A DNA stretch of 28,017 nt from positions 1 through 28,017 of the forward strand of contig JANBPK010001579.1 of the NCBI GenBank assembly GCA_027579435.1, written 5' to 3'. The stretch is from Candolleomyces eurysporus (Eukaryota > Basidiomycota > Agaricomycetes > Agaricales > Psathyrellaceae). Made by a program: the position numbers and the translations under genes. Shown here in pieces: positions 1-10,559 of this stretch. Each line of letters begins with the position of its first letter. Position 1 is the first letter of the stretch. The notes beneath the pieces were generated by a model. It had not been told where the DNA came from and did no database searches. It worked only from the letters and a program-made list of their open reading frames with translations.

Positions 1-98
1 GATAGATAGAGAGTCGAATAGCTGTTTCACGATCGCATCTGTTCGTTCATGTAGAAGTTGATATCAACCCAGAGTTATGGAGTCTGAAATAACTATTT

Positions 99-895
99 TT
101 ACGTACCGCATTCACCGAGTTGCCTTTCCAATAGCTTGGTCAATGCTTTGGGATGTTTGCCGGCCTCTGCGTCGCGTGAAATGATTTCACGGAGCTCTGA
201 CAGACGCTTTCGGAAAGGGACGAGATCGCCCTCGTTGTAGACGGTGGACTCGTTCATATGATTGAGGATTTGCTGTCGGGGAAGAGCGAGGGGGACGAGT
301 CAGTCAGCTGAGCCAAACGAGATGAGGTGACGATGATGAAGCAAGAGCTCCGGCATTCTTTGCAAAGTCTAGGTCCTATGCAAAGGCGGAGCGGATGCTT
401 CGGAAGGGGCATGGACTGACCCGCATCGAAGCTATTTGGCTGTATACTGCGGGCGTATCCTTGGTCTTCCCGATAGTCAGGAAGAAGAGCGAGAGGAGGG
501 CAAAGACATCGGCAAGGGTAGTGTCTAGCCGATTGTTGTAGGTCGCAGAGTCCTCTCTGACTGCATTTAATTTCTGGACTGGGGTTATCGTTTAGCTGTG
601 TGACCGATGGACGCAAAGAAGCGCAATTCACCTTGCTTTACCACGGACTGGTATAAAGAATTGACATCAGAGGCCTTGATGAACTCGCCCCGATCTTTCT
701 TGAGGGCTGTAAGTCTGTTCCGGATACTACAAGACCATGAGTTGGCGGTGGTCCAGGGACTTTAATAACACGACACCGACTTGACAAGTGCCTCGAGAAT
801 GGGCAGTTCTGGGATATTGTATATGGTCAAAGCTGGGCTCCGTTTGACAGTAATGAGACTTGGTACGGACCTTCCTGGGGAACTGGCTCAGGCAT
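99..895 (-). CDS. Conserved protein of unknown function, five exons, about 161 aa
   Basis: I do not recognise the family. Exons on the minus strand are 895-871, 808-775, 726-632, 578-421 and 272-99; every junction keeps phase and the introns are 62, 48, 53 and 148 nt. The protein begins MPEPVPQEELPILEALVKSV and is mostly charged amphipathic helix, with a conserved-looking core around YNNRLDTTLADVFALLSLFF (about residues 65-85) and a basic C-terminal helix. The final exon either ends at TAA 101-99 (ending LGECGT) or is spliced at 106 (GTACGT) into an exon outside the window. The 775/774 junction uses a weak donor (GTCGTG). No signal peptide is seen. It is divergently oriented from the tropomyosin gene. 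An intracellular helical adaptor-like protein is plausible, but no function can be assigned. Confidence 0.6.
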
Positions 896-1482
896 GGGAG
901 ATAGCAAGGAGGCAATAGGCAGGACAAAGAGGCTTTGGGGGCCCAGGGAGACGGCGCCTGGAGAAACGAGTTTATCGTTTGAGCGAGGAATGTGTGCCGT
1001 CGTTTCAAGCCGAATCGATGAGTGATTCAATCTTTCCCACGGTTATCTCAGTGGGCGCTAATCGGTGACTGGGCTTTTGGTTATCGATGTCGGGNCCCGG
1101 CGGTGTGATAGCGGATCTAGTTATCTAGAGAGAGAGAAATAATGGTAGATTGGACGGGGATGTGTGCGAAGGGATCCGGATGAGGCACCCGTTCGCGGGC
1201 GATGACGACGAGGTGGTCAAGGGCACTTCGCTACCATCGAGCGCAACGTTAACAATTTAATGTAGCTCTACATGGATCAGAATACAGCGACGCCAGTCGT
1301 AATTTTTTGACATATTCTAGACTGTGGTCGAGAAATGAACCTTGCAGGCGGCACGGCACAGGTCGCCTGATTTAGCGCAAACATTGGCTCAAACACAACA
1401 CCAATCAGTGCCACCTCCGCCATCATCATCATCTCCAGAACATTCACCTCAACTCGACGCGTCACCAACCCAGCCAGCTATC
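896..1482. promoter_or_regulatory. Divergent intergenic region between the unknown gene and tropomyosin
   Basis: This 587-bp spacer separates two divergent starts (895 minus, 1483 plus), so it should hold both promoters and 5' UTRs. It has a short AG-repeat near 1125-1137, a CT/CA-rich stretch just before the tropomyosin ATG as is common in basidiomycete leaders, and one undetermined base at 1095. I see no convincing TATA box and no further gene. Confidence 0.5.
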
Positions 1483-2161
1483 ATGGACAGAATCAAGGCG
1501 GTATGTATCATTCTTATCGACTCGTGTTCGGCGGACCAGTCCCTGATGTTGCGTCTCCTCGCTAGAAACTCGAGCAGCTGCGTGTCGAAGCCGACACACA
1601 CGCAGAGCGTGCTGACGAAGCCGAGGCCAAAGTCAAGAAGCTAGAGCAGGAATTGCTCACAAAGGACCAAGAAATAGTTTCGCTGACGCACAGGCTGCAG
1701 AGGCTGGAAGAGGAAAATGAGAAGTCGGATGCCAAGTTGACCGAACTCAAGCAAGGCAATTTGAACAGCGAATCGTCCAGACAGAGCGCGGAAGGCCTTG
1801 CGAGGAAGGTTGAGCTTTTGGAGGACGAGCTTGACAAGTCGGAGAAGAGCCTCAAGGAGGCCGTAGAGAAGTACGTGGACCTCTCAGATCATTGTCGCGT
1901 ATCCCACTTGTTCATCTCTTCACCCCCATCTATTAGATTGAGACAAGTCGACGTCAAAGCTGAGCACTTTGAACGTCAGGTCCAAAGGGCAGAGCAAGAA
2001 CGAGATGCTTGGGAGAAGAAATACGAGGTACGTCGCCGCCCTCCTAAATCCATTCGAATGACTGTTGACAGTGTGGTCTCGGTTTACAGGAAGCACAGGA
2101 GAAACACAGGAAAGTACAAGCCGATTTGGCAGAACTCGAAGCTTCCATGCAAGACATTTAA
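1483..2161 (+). CDS. Tropomyosin (fungal short form, 161 aa)
   Basis: Tropomyosin is a parallel coiled-coil dimer that polymerises head to tail along formin-nucleated actin cables and the cytokinetic ring. Four exons (1483-1500, 1566-1870, 1937-2027, 2090-2161) join in phase to 161 aa, the same length as fission yeast Cdc8. The start MDRIKAKLEQLRVEADTHAE and the end LAELEASMQDI are typical. The whole protein is heptad-patterned and rich in E, K, A and L, without proline or other helix breakers. The first exon is only six codons, and the introns are 65, 66 and 62 nt with GT-AG ends. The gene is convergent with msrB, with 212 bp between the stop codons. Family assignment is secure; the organism-specific name is unknown. 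Confidence 0.93.
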
Positions 2162-2373
2162 TTTCATGGTCATCGCGACTCGCACGTATTGCGCTCCGTA
2201 CTCCTTTGCAGTTCAAACGATTCCCCCTCCTTTCCATCCCATGATATCTATAACCCTAGGAACGCCTTGATTCACACCCCTTAACTTTCGACTTGGTTGT
2301 CTTCGATTAATCGGATTACAATGTTCAAATTCCTTCAATATACTACATGGTCAGAACTTTCGCTATCGAAGCA

Positions 2374-3097
2374 TCAAGCCTCCTCTTTGTTGTCATGGAA
2401 GCTGAGCGATACGGAATTCACGCAATGCCTCTCGTCCGCTGCGAATCCATGCTGAATTAGCGCATGAAGGGATCAGAGGTCAAAGCAATCGATAACTCAC
2501 TAGGCGTTGGGAACCCTTCACCCTTAAAGACATGTCCTAGATGCCCTCCGCACGCAGTGCAGGTTATTTCCGTTCGTACCATACCAAGGGTACGATCTTC
2601 ATGCCTGTTCACTGCTCCAGGAATAGCTGGAATCGATGTGAAATGAGTGAGCGCCGGGGAGTATTAATGTGGATCTATCGAGCCTCACCATCGAAGAACG
2701 CAGGCCACCCACATCCACTCTTGAATTTAGTGGTGCTCTTGTACAGCGGCGTGTTGCATCCGGCGCAAGTGTAAACGCCCTCCTCGTAGTGCTTGTCGTA
2801 GGCACCGGTACCGGGTCGTTCTGTCCCCTTTTCTCGTAGAATGCGGAACTGGAAAGCTCTTCTATCAGCAAACAGTGATTCGGTTAACTATAGTATGAGT
2901 ATACCGACTTGTTCAGGCGACAAAACTGCCCTCCATTCTTCCTCAGACTTCTGGGCTGTCGTCATATTTCTGGAGCTTGAAGGCTGTTTAAGCAGTGCTA
3001 GTGATCCGAACGGAGAGAGATGGTTATATCGACTTGGGATAAGACGCTGACGGAGTAGTAGAGAAGAAGAGCTAATTCGTTTGACAGTTGCTGACAT
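2374..3097 (-). CDS. msrB: Peptide-methionine (R)-S-oxide reductase MsrB, probably mitochondrial
   Basis: MsrB reduces methionine-R-sulfoxide in proteins using thioredoxin. Exons 3097-2909, 2848-2689, 2626-2501 and 2438-2374 join to 179 aa. The domain starts at EEEWRAVLSPEQFRILREKG (about 53-71). Zinc ligands are the pairs Cys91/Cys94 (CAGC) and Cys139/Cys142 (CTACGG). The catalytic Cys164 is in ERHCVNSVSL. Cys109 in SGCGWP lies where many MsrBs have the resolving cysteine. The first 45 residues are rich in Arg and Ser, lack acidic residues and look like a mitochondrial targeting sequence; Met45 (RNMTTAQ) could serve as an internal start for a cytosolic form. The donor of intron 1 (GTCGGT) is weak, but the joined sequence exactly matches the family. 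I chose the ATG at 3097 because the preceding codon is TTG. Confidence 0.94.
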
Positions 3098-3502
3098 CAA
3101 TGGCGAACTCTAGGTTGCTTTTATACTTTTCCCAACGCCCTGGGTCAGGTTCCAACGAGCTCATAGGATCCACCGCATCGAGTGACGATTACTGAGCTCG
3201 GTCATGTGATGGGAGAGGAGGATATAGGATTTCTACAAACTCGCAGTAGTTGCTGTGTTAGGATAAGTCATCGACCGAGCTCCAAGCTCAAGGGCAGAGA
3301 GAAAGCTGTGCTCAGCAGTGTTTCGTCGCTCGGGAGCTTGACAGTCTGAGTAAGGAAGTAAATGTTGGTCTGACTCTTACAATAGCACAGGCTATGATGC
3401 GCCAAAGTTCAGAATCGAACTTAAAGATAGACAGATAGATAGTTGTACAAGCCGGCCTCAAGCAAGCAGGATGATAATATTGATGGCGCGCAGCTCCCTC
3501 TC
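3098..3502. other. Intergenic spacer, no gene seen
   Basis: This 405-bp spacer lies between the msrB start and the eIF4E stop, both on the minus strand. It should carry the msrB promoter and the eIF4E 3' UTR. It contains a short GATA-like run (near 3428-3441) and no coding or RNA gene that I can support. Confidence 0.5.
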
Positions 3503-4658
3503 TCATGACATTGGGGTACGATCAATTGCCGAGTTACGGAAGCTCGATTTATCGTGCATGGAGTCTAAGAAAAGCCATTAGCCGTTAGCGAGCGCTTAAC
3601 GGAAAAAAGGACATAAGCACGCACCATTATTGGTTTTGTACTCCATGATAGTCGAGGGCGGAAGATTGAGGACTTTTCGAAGAGTATCCCTGTTTTCATT
3701 CCCCGGGCGTCAATACGACCTGGTCTGGCGACACTGAACTGAACAAGGACAAACGCACCGTATCTTCTCCCTGCACTGCTTATCCCCCTCCACCCTATTC
3801 CACAGACTGATAATATCCTCACTCTGTCTCACACTAATCGTGCATCCACAAATTTCGGGCAAATCCTCTCCAACAACCCCATTCTCCGGCGCATCCCCTC
3901 CGTCTGGCCCGTTCCCCGCTGGTTGCGCTTGAGGTGAGCTTCGGCATTCGTCAAACAGGTCACCGATGATAGCGAGTACGAGGTCTTCCCAAAGCCGATC
4001 GGCGACCCCCTTTCGGAGACGGATGATCCACTTCCCGCCTGGCAAGTTGAGAGGGTCTTCCCATACTGGACGTCGGATCGCGGAATGGAAAAGCAGGTAG
4101 TCGGTCGTGGGTTGGAGGTTCGACGGAGGCGCTAGGTGTGTCCACAGAGACCAGAAAGATTCAACCTGCGCGTTGCGAGCGGCGATTTGGGATTGGTTCA
4201 AGTCAGGTCAATTTGAAAGGAGAAAGGAGAAAGTGGGGACGAACCGAGCTGAAAGCAGATATCTTTTTGATACCCTCTTCATAATCAATGACTTTATTTC
4301 CCGGGGATCGTTGTTGCCTAAACCAAAAGATCCATCTGTAGAAGGAAGAAGCGAAAAGTTGAAGAGACGCAATACGATGAGTTTAGGATAAAGTACGAAC
4401 ATACGTGTTTCGAAGTGGATGCACCTTTGGAGTCGATATTGCCGACGAGTTTTCCGAAGGCTCCTTGGACTTGGAGCGTTCACCGTTATTGTTCACAGAC
4501 GTCGAAAAATGCTTGGAAGATGGTACACGGGCGGAGTTTGCTTGAGAAGCGTTGTTGTTGGTGGCGGTTGACGCTGTCGTCGTGGTGCTCGTCGTCGAAA
4601 CGCTATGTGATACAGGGAATCTGGAGGTAGAGTGATTGGAGAAGTAGTTGGTGGACAT
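3503..4658 (-). CDS. Cap-binding translation factor, class II eIF4E (4EHP/eIF4E2-like)
   Basis: eIF4E proteins bind the mRNA 5' cap; class II (4EHP) members usually bind weakly and act in translational repression. Exons 4658-4405, 4335-4245, 4165-3759, 3689-3625 and 3564-3503 give 292 aa. Residues 1-75 are a Ser/Thr/Asn-rich disordered tail. The fold begins at HPLRNTWIFWFRQQRSPG (80-97). The position of the canonical cap-stacking Trp56 is Tyr103 (KVIDYEEG), the class II hallmark. The second stacking Trp is Trp150 in PVWEDPLN. KWIIRLRKG and EDIISLWNR are the usual conserved strands. An acidic, Gly/Pro-rich loop (about 188-218) interrupts the core, a lineage-specific insertion. The introns are 60-79 nt. 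It shares a short divergent promoter with Kei1. Confidence 0.92.
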
Positions 4659-4801
4659 GGCTAAATGGAAAGGAAATCGAGGAGGACAAGTTGATGGTTG
4701 AGGAAAAAGATTGCAGGGGGAGCGATGAGATTACCTAAGCCAGGCTCTTTCCTTTCAAGTTCTGCTCCGTCCTGCTCTGTTCTCTGTTGGATGATCTCTT
4801 C
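4659..4801. promoter_or_regulatory. Short bidirectional promoter between eIF4E and Kei1
   Basis: Only 143 bp separate the two divergent ATGs (4658 minus, 4802 plus), so the genes must share promoter sequence. The Kei1 side is CT-rich (about 4740-4785), typical of basidiomycete start regions. No TATA box is evident. Confidence 0.5.
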
Positions 4802-6033
4802 ATGAAACTCATGCTACGCCCAGAATGGCGGCTTTGGCCCTTATCCTCCTTTCTAGGCTTTGTTGACCTCAAAACTGGCGTAACAGTTGGTCTCTTGTTC
4901 GCAGTACGTGGTTATGACAAGAACTCCAATTTGAACCGCTCCAACTCATGCTTTTCCGTAGCTGCTGAACAAGGTCGCTGGCGTTTATGGCCTCATCGCC
5001 GTTTTGACAGGTGCTGGAGGCTCTTTTGCGCAACTCAGTCTCTACATATACTCTGTCGTCGCACTCTTAGCCCTCGGGTGGGGCTTGCGCGCAGTCAAGA
5101 ACGTATGTACACCCAGAGCATGATATTCGTCCTCATTTTCATTGACCGACTCTGCAGGAAGACTCGAAGCAAACATTATACTTTGCACACCTCTTCTTCG
5201 CCGACCACGTCTTCTCTACCTCCTGGACCGTCTTCTTTGCCATCGCCTGGTGGCTCTGGACAGCCCATGATGGTGAACGACAGGCCAACTCACCCGCACA
5301 GCAAGCCATGATCAAGCTCGCGAACGTCACCCACGTGTTCACTCCAGAAGAGCGAAGAGAGGCTGCTCTGTCTATTTGGCACCACGAGAAGGGAAAGGCC
5401 CTTGCTATCATCATCCTTTCGTGGTTATGCAAAGTGCGTTAGTCATTCTGTTCATGAATGCAGCCCGGTTGACCGAGCGTATTCATTTATTTCTTCCGTG
5501 GTGGTGATGCACAGATCTACTTTATCCTACTCCTCTACTCCTACGCCAGCCATCTGCGCAAAGGCTCATATCGTTCCTTACCTCTCACACGGAGTGCTCA
5601 AGTAGCATCCTCGTCCTCCCACCCATCGACAAACGCCTACGAGTCACTGGCAGACAATGCAGACGATGACGTCGAAGATTTTTACCGCGTTCCTCTCCAG
5701 ACACCACCTGTCTCGGGAGGTGGCCATGGTCACAGACGGGGCGGGTCCCACAACTCCAGCTTCGCTGACTTCGTCTCAGCCCCCGGCCGCACCTCTCGAA
5801 AGAAAAATGGGGGCTTCGGCACTACGAGCGGGGGAGGCATCGGTGGTACACGAGACCGGCGGATCGACGAGGAGGATGTCCTTTTCGACGAAGATGACCA
5901 GACGTACGCTGCGTCGACATCTTCGAGAGGCCATTCGAAGCTCGGGACTGACAGCAGCACCGTTGTCAGTGACGACGAGCGGACGATCGGGATGGGATCG
6001 GACGTTGGTAGCGTCAAGGGTAAGAGAGTGTGA
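4802..6033 (+). CDS. kei1: Inositol phosphorylceramide synthase regulatory subunit Kei1
   Basis: Kei1 is the Golgi membrane partner of the IPC synthase Aur1, which makes fungal inositol sphingolipids. Exons 4802-4903, 4962-5102, 5158-5433 and 5515-6033 give 345 aa. The N-terminal motif SSFLGFVDLKTGVTVGLLFA, then LLNKVAGVYGLIAVLTGAGG and YFAHLFFADHVFSTSWTVFF, are characteristic of the family and supply the membrane segments; a last hydrophobic stretch spans exons 3 and 4 (IIILSWLCK to IYFILLLYSY). The C-terminal roughly 150 residues are a disordered Ser/Gly/Asp-rich cytosolic tail, longer than in yeast. An upstream in-frame ATG exists at 4787; I prefer 4802 because MKLMLRPEWR resembles the usual beginning. 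The introns are 58, 55 and 81 nt. It is convergent with the PQ-loop gene. Confidence 0.9.
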
Positions 6034-6301
6034 TTATGATAATGGCCGGGGGTTTGTATCTTGGTTTTATTGTGCTACTGCGCTCTTTCATTCAGTGTCT
6101 GTCATACCCACCCACATCCAGCATCCTACAGTACATATACCTGTCAATCGTTTGTGACTTTGGGGCTCCTACTAGTAAATTCGGATAATTCATCGCTTCT
6201 AATTCCAGACTTGTCTATCGGCCTATGCACATCACATACGGCTAGTTTGAGAATGGCTTGACAGATCTCGACATGTGCTAAGTACTAACTGTGACTGACC
6301 C

Positions 6302-7533
6302 TTACACTCTTTCTCCCTTCACTCCAACCTCGGCAACTTCTTCATGGTGATTACCCTTGAGAGACTTCTCCCCTTCTTCGAGTCCTTGAGCACAGCCGGC
6401 CCTGGCGGACCTGACATCGTCGACGTCTGTTACAATCCACGAATACCTGCTAGGCGTTCGGCTGAGCATGGACCCGGTTCTTGACAAAATGGTAAGGTGC
6501 TGAAGCGGCACTTCGTCATCCCCACCACTACCGCCATCAAGCTGTGGTATCTCGTCGCTCGGAGCCGCACCATGGATCGACGATCCTCCACGGCGTCGCC
6601 TCCTCCTCCAAGCACTAAACTTGAAGGCCGCAGCACAGACGATGATCACGCTGTCTAGAACCTAAAACCCATGTTGCAAGTCAGCATTGGATGTTCACAT
6701 AGAGAAAGAAAGCAGAACCGCCTGTCACTTACGATGACCAAAGAATACGAGACCGCCGCTAAAACATCAAACCTCTCCGCAAACACCAACGAAAGGTCAT
6801 TAAAAACACCCCCCGTAATATCCACCGCCAAAAACAACAGTGATATCCCCACAACCGCTTTCAGTTTATAGATCTCGTAGTACTGCGGGATCAAAGCAAC
6901 CGAAATCAGGACGCAAGAGGCGATCCCGAAGAAACTAGTCGCGATCTCTTTGGAGCGGTGGTTCTGCATAGGGCGGATCGTGAGGACCAAAGTGAGTTCG
7001 ACGGAGGCGCAGAGGAGCATCACGCCGAGGGTCATCAAAGCTGAGACAAGTTTGGTACGGTTCATTCCGTAGTATTGGCACTATAAAAAAAAATATGTGA
7101 CAGTTAGCTATAAGAGGGACGTAGGTGAACGAGGAGAAAGGGAAACATACCTGGCCCCAGGAGACAAGGCATAAGAACCCGAACAGATGAGCTTGGAGGG
7201 TCAAGGGGATATTGAGACCTTGTATGAGCGCGTAGGCTCCCAGAAAAACCGAGGCTATCCCCCATAACAAACTGTTTAGTGAGCAAAGTCGGTCAGCCGA
7301 ACGACGCTCGAGCATAGTGGAGAAAACGCACATCAACCACTGCGAAAACCCTTTGGTCGATTTCTCCCTCCAGCTCTTCCAAATCTGGGGTAGACATTGT
7401 GCAGCCCAGCACACGGTCCCTGTATCGACAGAGAAAAAAGCTATGGGTTACCAACAAGTTACGACCAACCCAACGAAAACGAGTACCCACCTATAGTTCC
7501 CAAAACGTTCTCTGCTGCCTTATTAGGTGGCAT
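6302..7533 (-). CDS. PQ-loop repeat membrane protein, tandem paralogue 1
   Basis: PQ-loop proteins are seven-helix transporters of vacuoles/lysosomes and other endomembranes (cystinosin and cationic amino-acid exporters belong here); the substrate cannot be read from sequence. Exons 7533-7491, 7419-7332, 7271-7151, 7080-6733 and 6661-6302 give 319 aa. The first PQ loop is QCLPQIWKSWREKSTKGFS (Pro25-Gln26), the second LIPQYYEIYKLKAVVGIS (Pro149-Gln150). After the last hydrophobic helix comes an Arg-rich stop-transfer (WRRRRRRGG) and an about 95-residue cytosolic tail containing VPLQHLTILSR and TPSRYSWIV, both shared with the downstream paralogue. All four intron positions and phases equal those of that paralogue (7876-9163), which proves tandem duplication. 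Confidence 0.88.
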
Positions 7534-7875
7534 TATCTCTCGAAGTATCAGTTGCGCCTCGGACTCGTGAAAAATCCATACAGAGAACGTATACCACGTT
7601 CAAGGTTCAGAAGAGAAGGATATAAAGAAAAGATGACTCGGTCCCTCGGGAAAGGGTTTTATACCTGCCAGGTCGTGGGCAAGGAGTCAGTCCGTGGGCA
7701 AGCCAAGGTTGATCCTGGGTTGTCTTGGGCCCGGGATTGGGACCCACCGGGCGAATAACCATTAGAGGTAATTTTACCCCCTAAATAATGAGCGTGAAGG
7801 GCCGAGAACGCGGTTTGTTATTGAAATGAATGGAGGGAAGACAAGTGTGTGTAGTGAGCGGGATGCAAGCCCCAA
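7534..7875. other. Spacer between the tandem PQ-loop genes
   Basis: These 342 bp contain the promoter of paralogue 1 and the 3' end of paralogue 2. I see no further gene. The region does not resemble the sequence upstream of paralogue 2, so the promoters have diverged more than the coding parts. Confidence 0.45.
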
Positions 7876-9163
7876 TTATGCACGGGGTGGTGGGGAAGGG
7901 GACGGTGGTGGTAGATTGACAGTACCAATCCTATCCGCAGTATGGGGATATTCTTCGCGGACATCACCCTTCGAGTCCCCCTCCCTTTCTTCGTCCTCGA
8001 CGCTCTTCGATGTGGACTTGACGCCACCGTCCTTTCTAACATCCTCCGATACGATCCATGAAAATTTGCTAGGCGTCTGGCTGAGTCGGGACACGCTCCT
8101 CGATAAGATAGTGAGATGCTGCAGTGGTGTCGAGTTCGGCTCGCGGTCGGGAGGTTCTTCGACCCCAGTATTTCCAACCTCGCTGTCGCCGCCACCGCCT
8201 TCGCCTGCAGTTTCTCCACGGCGTCTTCTTCGCCAGGCAAGGAACTTGAAGGCACCAGCGCAAATGAATATTACGGCGTCTAGTACCTATCCTATTCGTT
8301 AGTGCAAGAAAAACTGAGTAAGACCTGAGACACTCACGATAACCAAAGTATATGAAATAGCCGCCAAAACATCAAACCGCTCCGAAAACACCAGCGAGAG
8401 GTCATTGAGCAACCCTCCAAGCATGTCAATCGCGATGAACACCAGCGAGATCCCAATAACGGCCTTGAACTTGTAGATTTCGTAGTATTGAGGGAATAAG
8501 GCGACGCTAATCAGGATGCAGGACAAGACCCCGAAGAACTTGACCGCGATATCTCTGCCGTAGTGATCTTGCATTGGTCGGATGGTGAGGACCAGGACGA
8601 CTTCTATGGCGCCACAGACGACGATCATGCCAACTGTCATTAGGGTTGCGACTCGCCGTGATCTTTTCATTTCGTAGTATTGGCACTGCGAAGGGGGATG
8701 AGGGACACAAAAATTTCGGAGGGTCGAAAAGACGTACCTGGCCCCAAGATATAAGACACAGGAGCCCGAATAACTGAGGCTGGAGAGATAGCGGGACGTT
8801 AAGTCGTTGAATGAGGGCATAAGCACCCATGAAGATCGAGGCGATCCCCCACAGCAGCCTTAATAGCCAACCTCTCGGTTAGGATACAGCACCGTCATGA
8901 GAAGAAGAGAAAACGTACATTAACCACGGCGAAAACCCCTTGGTCGACTTTTCCCGCCAGCTCTTCCATATTTGAGGAATAATCTGGCCTGTCCAGCACA
9001 CCGTACCTGTACATGCATAGGATGAAGAGGGAAGAGATGAAGTCCTCAAGTCAGCTTGGCACAAGATCCGTACGACTTGGCGGTCGTCATAGTCGCCTCG
9101 CAGCGGAGACACATACGCACCCATGGTACCCAAAACATTTTCTGCGATTTTGTTAACTGGCAT
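7876..9163 (-). CDS. PQ-loop repeat membrane protein, tandem paralogue 2
   Basis: Exons 9163-9121, 9006-8919, 8858-8738, 8685-8338 and 8286-7876 give 336 aa. Exon lengths 43, 88, 121 and 348 are identical to paralogue 1; only the last exon differs. PQ loops are QIIPQIWKSWREKSTKGFS and LFPQYYEIYKFKAVIGIS (Pro149-Gln150). The start MPVNKIAENVLGTMG matches MPPNKAAENVLGTIG of its neighbour. The cytosolic tail keeps TPLQHLTILSR and TPSKFSWIV but is otherwise different: it is Gly- and Glu-rich and ends in a polyproline run (PPPSPSPPPRA). The first intron is unusually long for this locus (114 nt). Role as for paralogue 1: an endomembrane transporter of unknown substrate, with the divergent tails probably setting sorting or regulation (inference). 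Confidence 0.88.
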
Positions 9164-9939
9164 TTGCTTTCACTTCAGCGAATATTGTAGGGCCTTGTTG
9201 GATTGAAGCAGAGAGCCAGAGCCATGAACAGTTCGCACAAGGTGGCAGGGCAAGGCACATAATACTACTGCATGTAGCAGTGATGCCAGTGAAAACTTGC
9301 CCTCTGACAGGTGCCAAGATCCCTGTGCTACTTTTCCGTCCGATTTCCGATGATGGGCTGCCGGGTTTGCTTGCGTTTTCTCCGAGGTCCGGCAGGGTCC
9401 GGCGGAGACTGGCGGAGACGTCCCCCGGTCCGCGACGGGCAAGTGCTCATGGATTGGGTGAACGCCACGGATGCGAATCGGATTGAAATGGCTTTCGGGA
9501 GCAGGAGGAGTGGAGGCTTGGATAAAGCATTCATAATCACGAATGGGCTAGCGTATTAGTACGCCAATAAAGGCGCCGTTTGGACTGAATTGACTATCTG
9601 CTCGTACGATTGGACGACTGACCCTCCTGTCCCGCCAGAAAGTCGTCGAACTAGAGGGAATGTATTGCGCCGACCACCGCAAGTACCTTTGCTCGTCGAT
9701 GGCCAGTCCAGCTGAACAGCGATGAGAGAACCAGGTTGGTTGGTCATCGTGAGATGTCAATGCAAGGCCTTCATGTCATCGCGCCCGCGTCAAGGCGGAC
9801 CCGATATCTAAGCTTCGCGCCAAGAAGGGTATGTTGGCCGTCAAAACATGTGATTGCGCAGCTAGGGAGGAAACAGGTAGAATACAACGGTGGTCGACGA
9901 GGACACGAATACTTCGGATACAACGAGCAACCCAATGGC
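9164..9939. other. 776-bp intergenic region, no recognisable gene
   Basis: This holds the promoter of PQ-loop paralogue 2 (right next to 9164) and the 3' flank of the TMEM14-like gene. Several short open frames exist on both strands (for example 9311-9559 plus), but none has recognisable motifs, introns or an obvious start context. The base composition is GC-richer near 9360-9430. I call nothing here. Confidence 0.45.
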
Positions 9940-10425
9940 TCATGAACTTTGTCCGATATTGTAGAGGGTCTTTCCATAATAGACCCCTGTGGTAGCAGAA
10001 GTGACGGCAAGAAGAGCTGGAACCGGGCCTTTTGCAACTCGAGGGAGAGAGGAGAGAAGGAGTATGGCCGAGGCACCTGAGAAGAGGGGTCCAGAGCTGC
10101 ATCAGAACACGTAGCATGCGCAGTATCAATAGAACGCGTACCCAGAGCACCCTCGATGCCGTTGTTTGTGCCCTTGCGAATGGCATCTGCGCTCCAGAGA
10201 TACAGCAATCCAACGCTGGCGTTGAGGTTGGTTAGCGTGAAGTACAGTCAATGGGAGTCGTCTGAGCTTACCCAACACCGGCAACCAACGAAGGGATAGA
10301 TTTTGTCCTTGCAAATCCAGTTACGCCTCCGATAATGCACAAACCACCCATGGTATAAGCAGGATACGCAGACTGTGATGGCACATGAGCAAGGCGAACA
10401 GGCTTGGACTTTGAGGGCGTACCAT
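9940..10425 (-). CDS. TMEM14-family small membrane protein (TMH11-like), 104 aa
   Basis: TMEM14 proteins are about 100-residue proteins with four hydrophobic helices, in yeast and animals located in mitochondrial membranes; TMEM14C supports porphyrin transport in animals, while the fungal role is unclear. Exons are 10425-10423 (the ATG alone), 10372-10272, 10215-10142 and 10076-9940. The protein begins MSAYPAYTMGGLCIIGGVTG, matching the family's HPAYT start, then SIPSLVAGVGVGLLYLWSA, GIEGALGASAILLLSSLPR and KGPVPALLAVTSATTGVYYG. No other ATG is in frame: the only upstream ATG is in the wrong frame unless spliced as GTACGC...CACAG (50 nt), which restores a perfect family start. Length and order of helices match the family. 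Its promoter region faces the first FunK1 remnant. Confidence 0.88.
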
Positions 10426-10559
10426 TTTGAAGTTGAGATGAGGGTATTCAAGAAAGAAAGCTGGTGGTAGATGTTATTGAGAAAGAAACGGTGAGAACTC
10501 GGTCTCGTAACTGAGAGGACGCGGTTCCCCGGCTTCGGAAGGGTCGCAAGGACTACCCC

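Noticed and set aside
3420..3445. GATA/AGAT short tandem runs (also at position 1 and near 1130)
   Set aside because: Too short and imperfect to annotate as satellites; ordinary low-complexity intergenic DNA.
4787..4801. Upstream in-frame ATG for Kei1 at 4787
   Set aside because: Possible, but the extra MDDLF is unlike the usual family start and the next ATG gives MKLMLRPEWR; left as an alternative.
9311..9559. 83-codon plus-strand frame in the spacer before TMEM14
   Set aside because: No recognisable domain, no intron signals and a Gly/Arg-rich composition expected from the GC-rich stretch.
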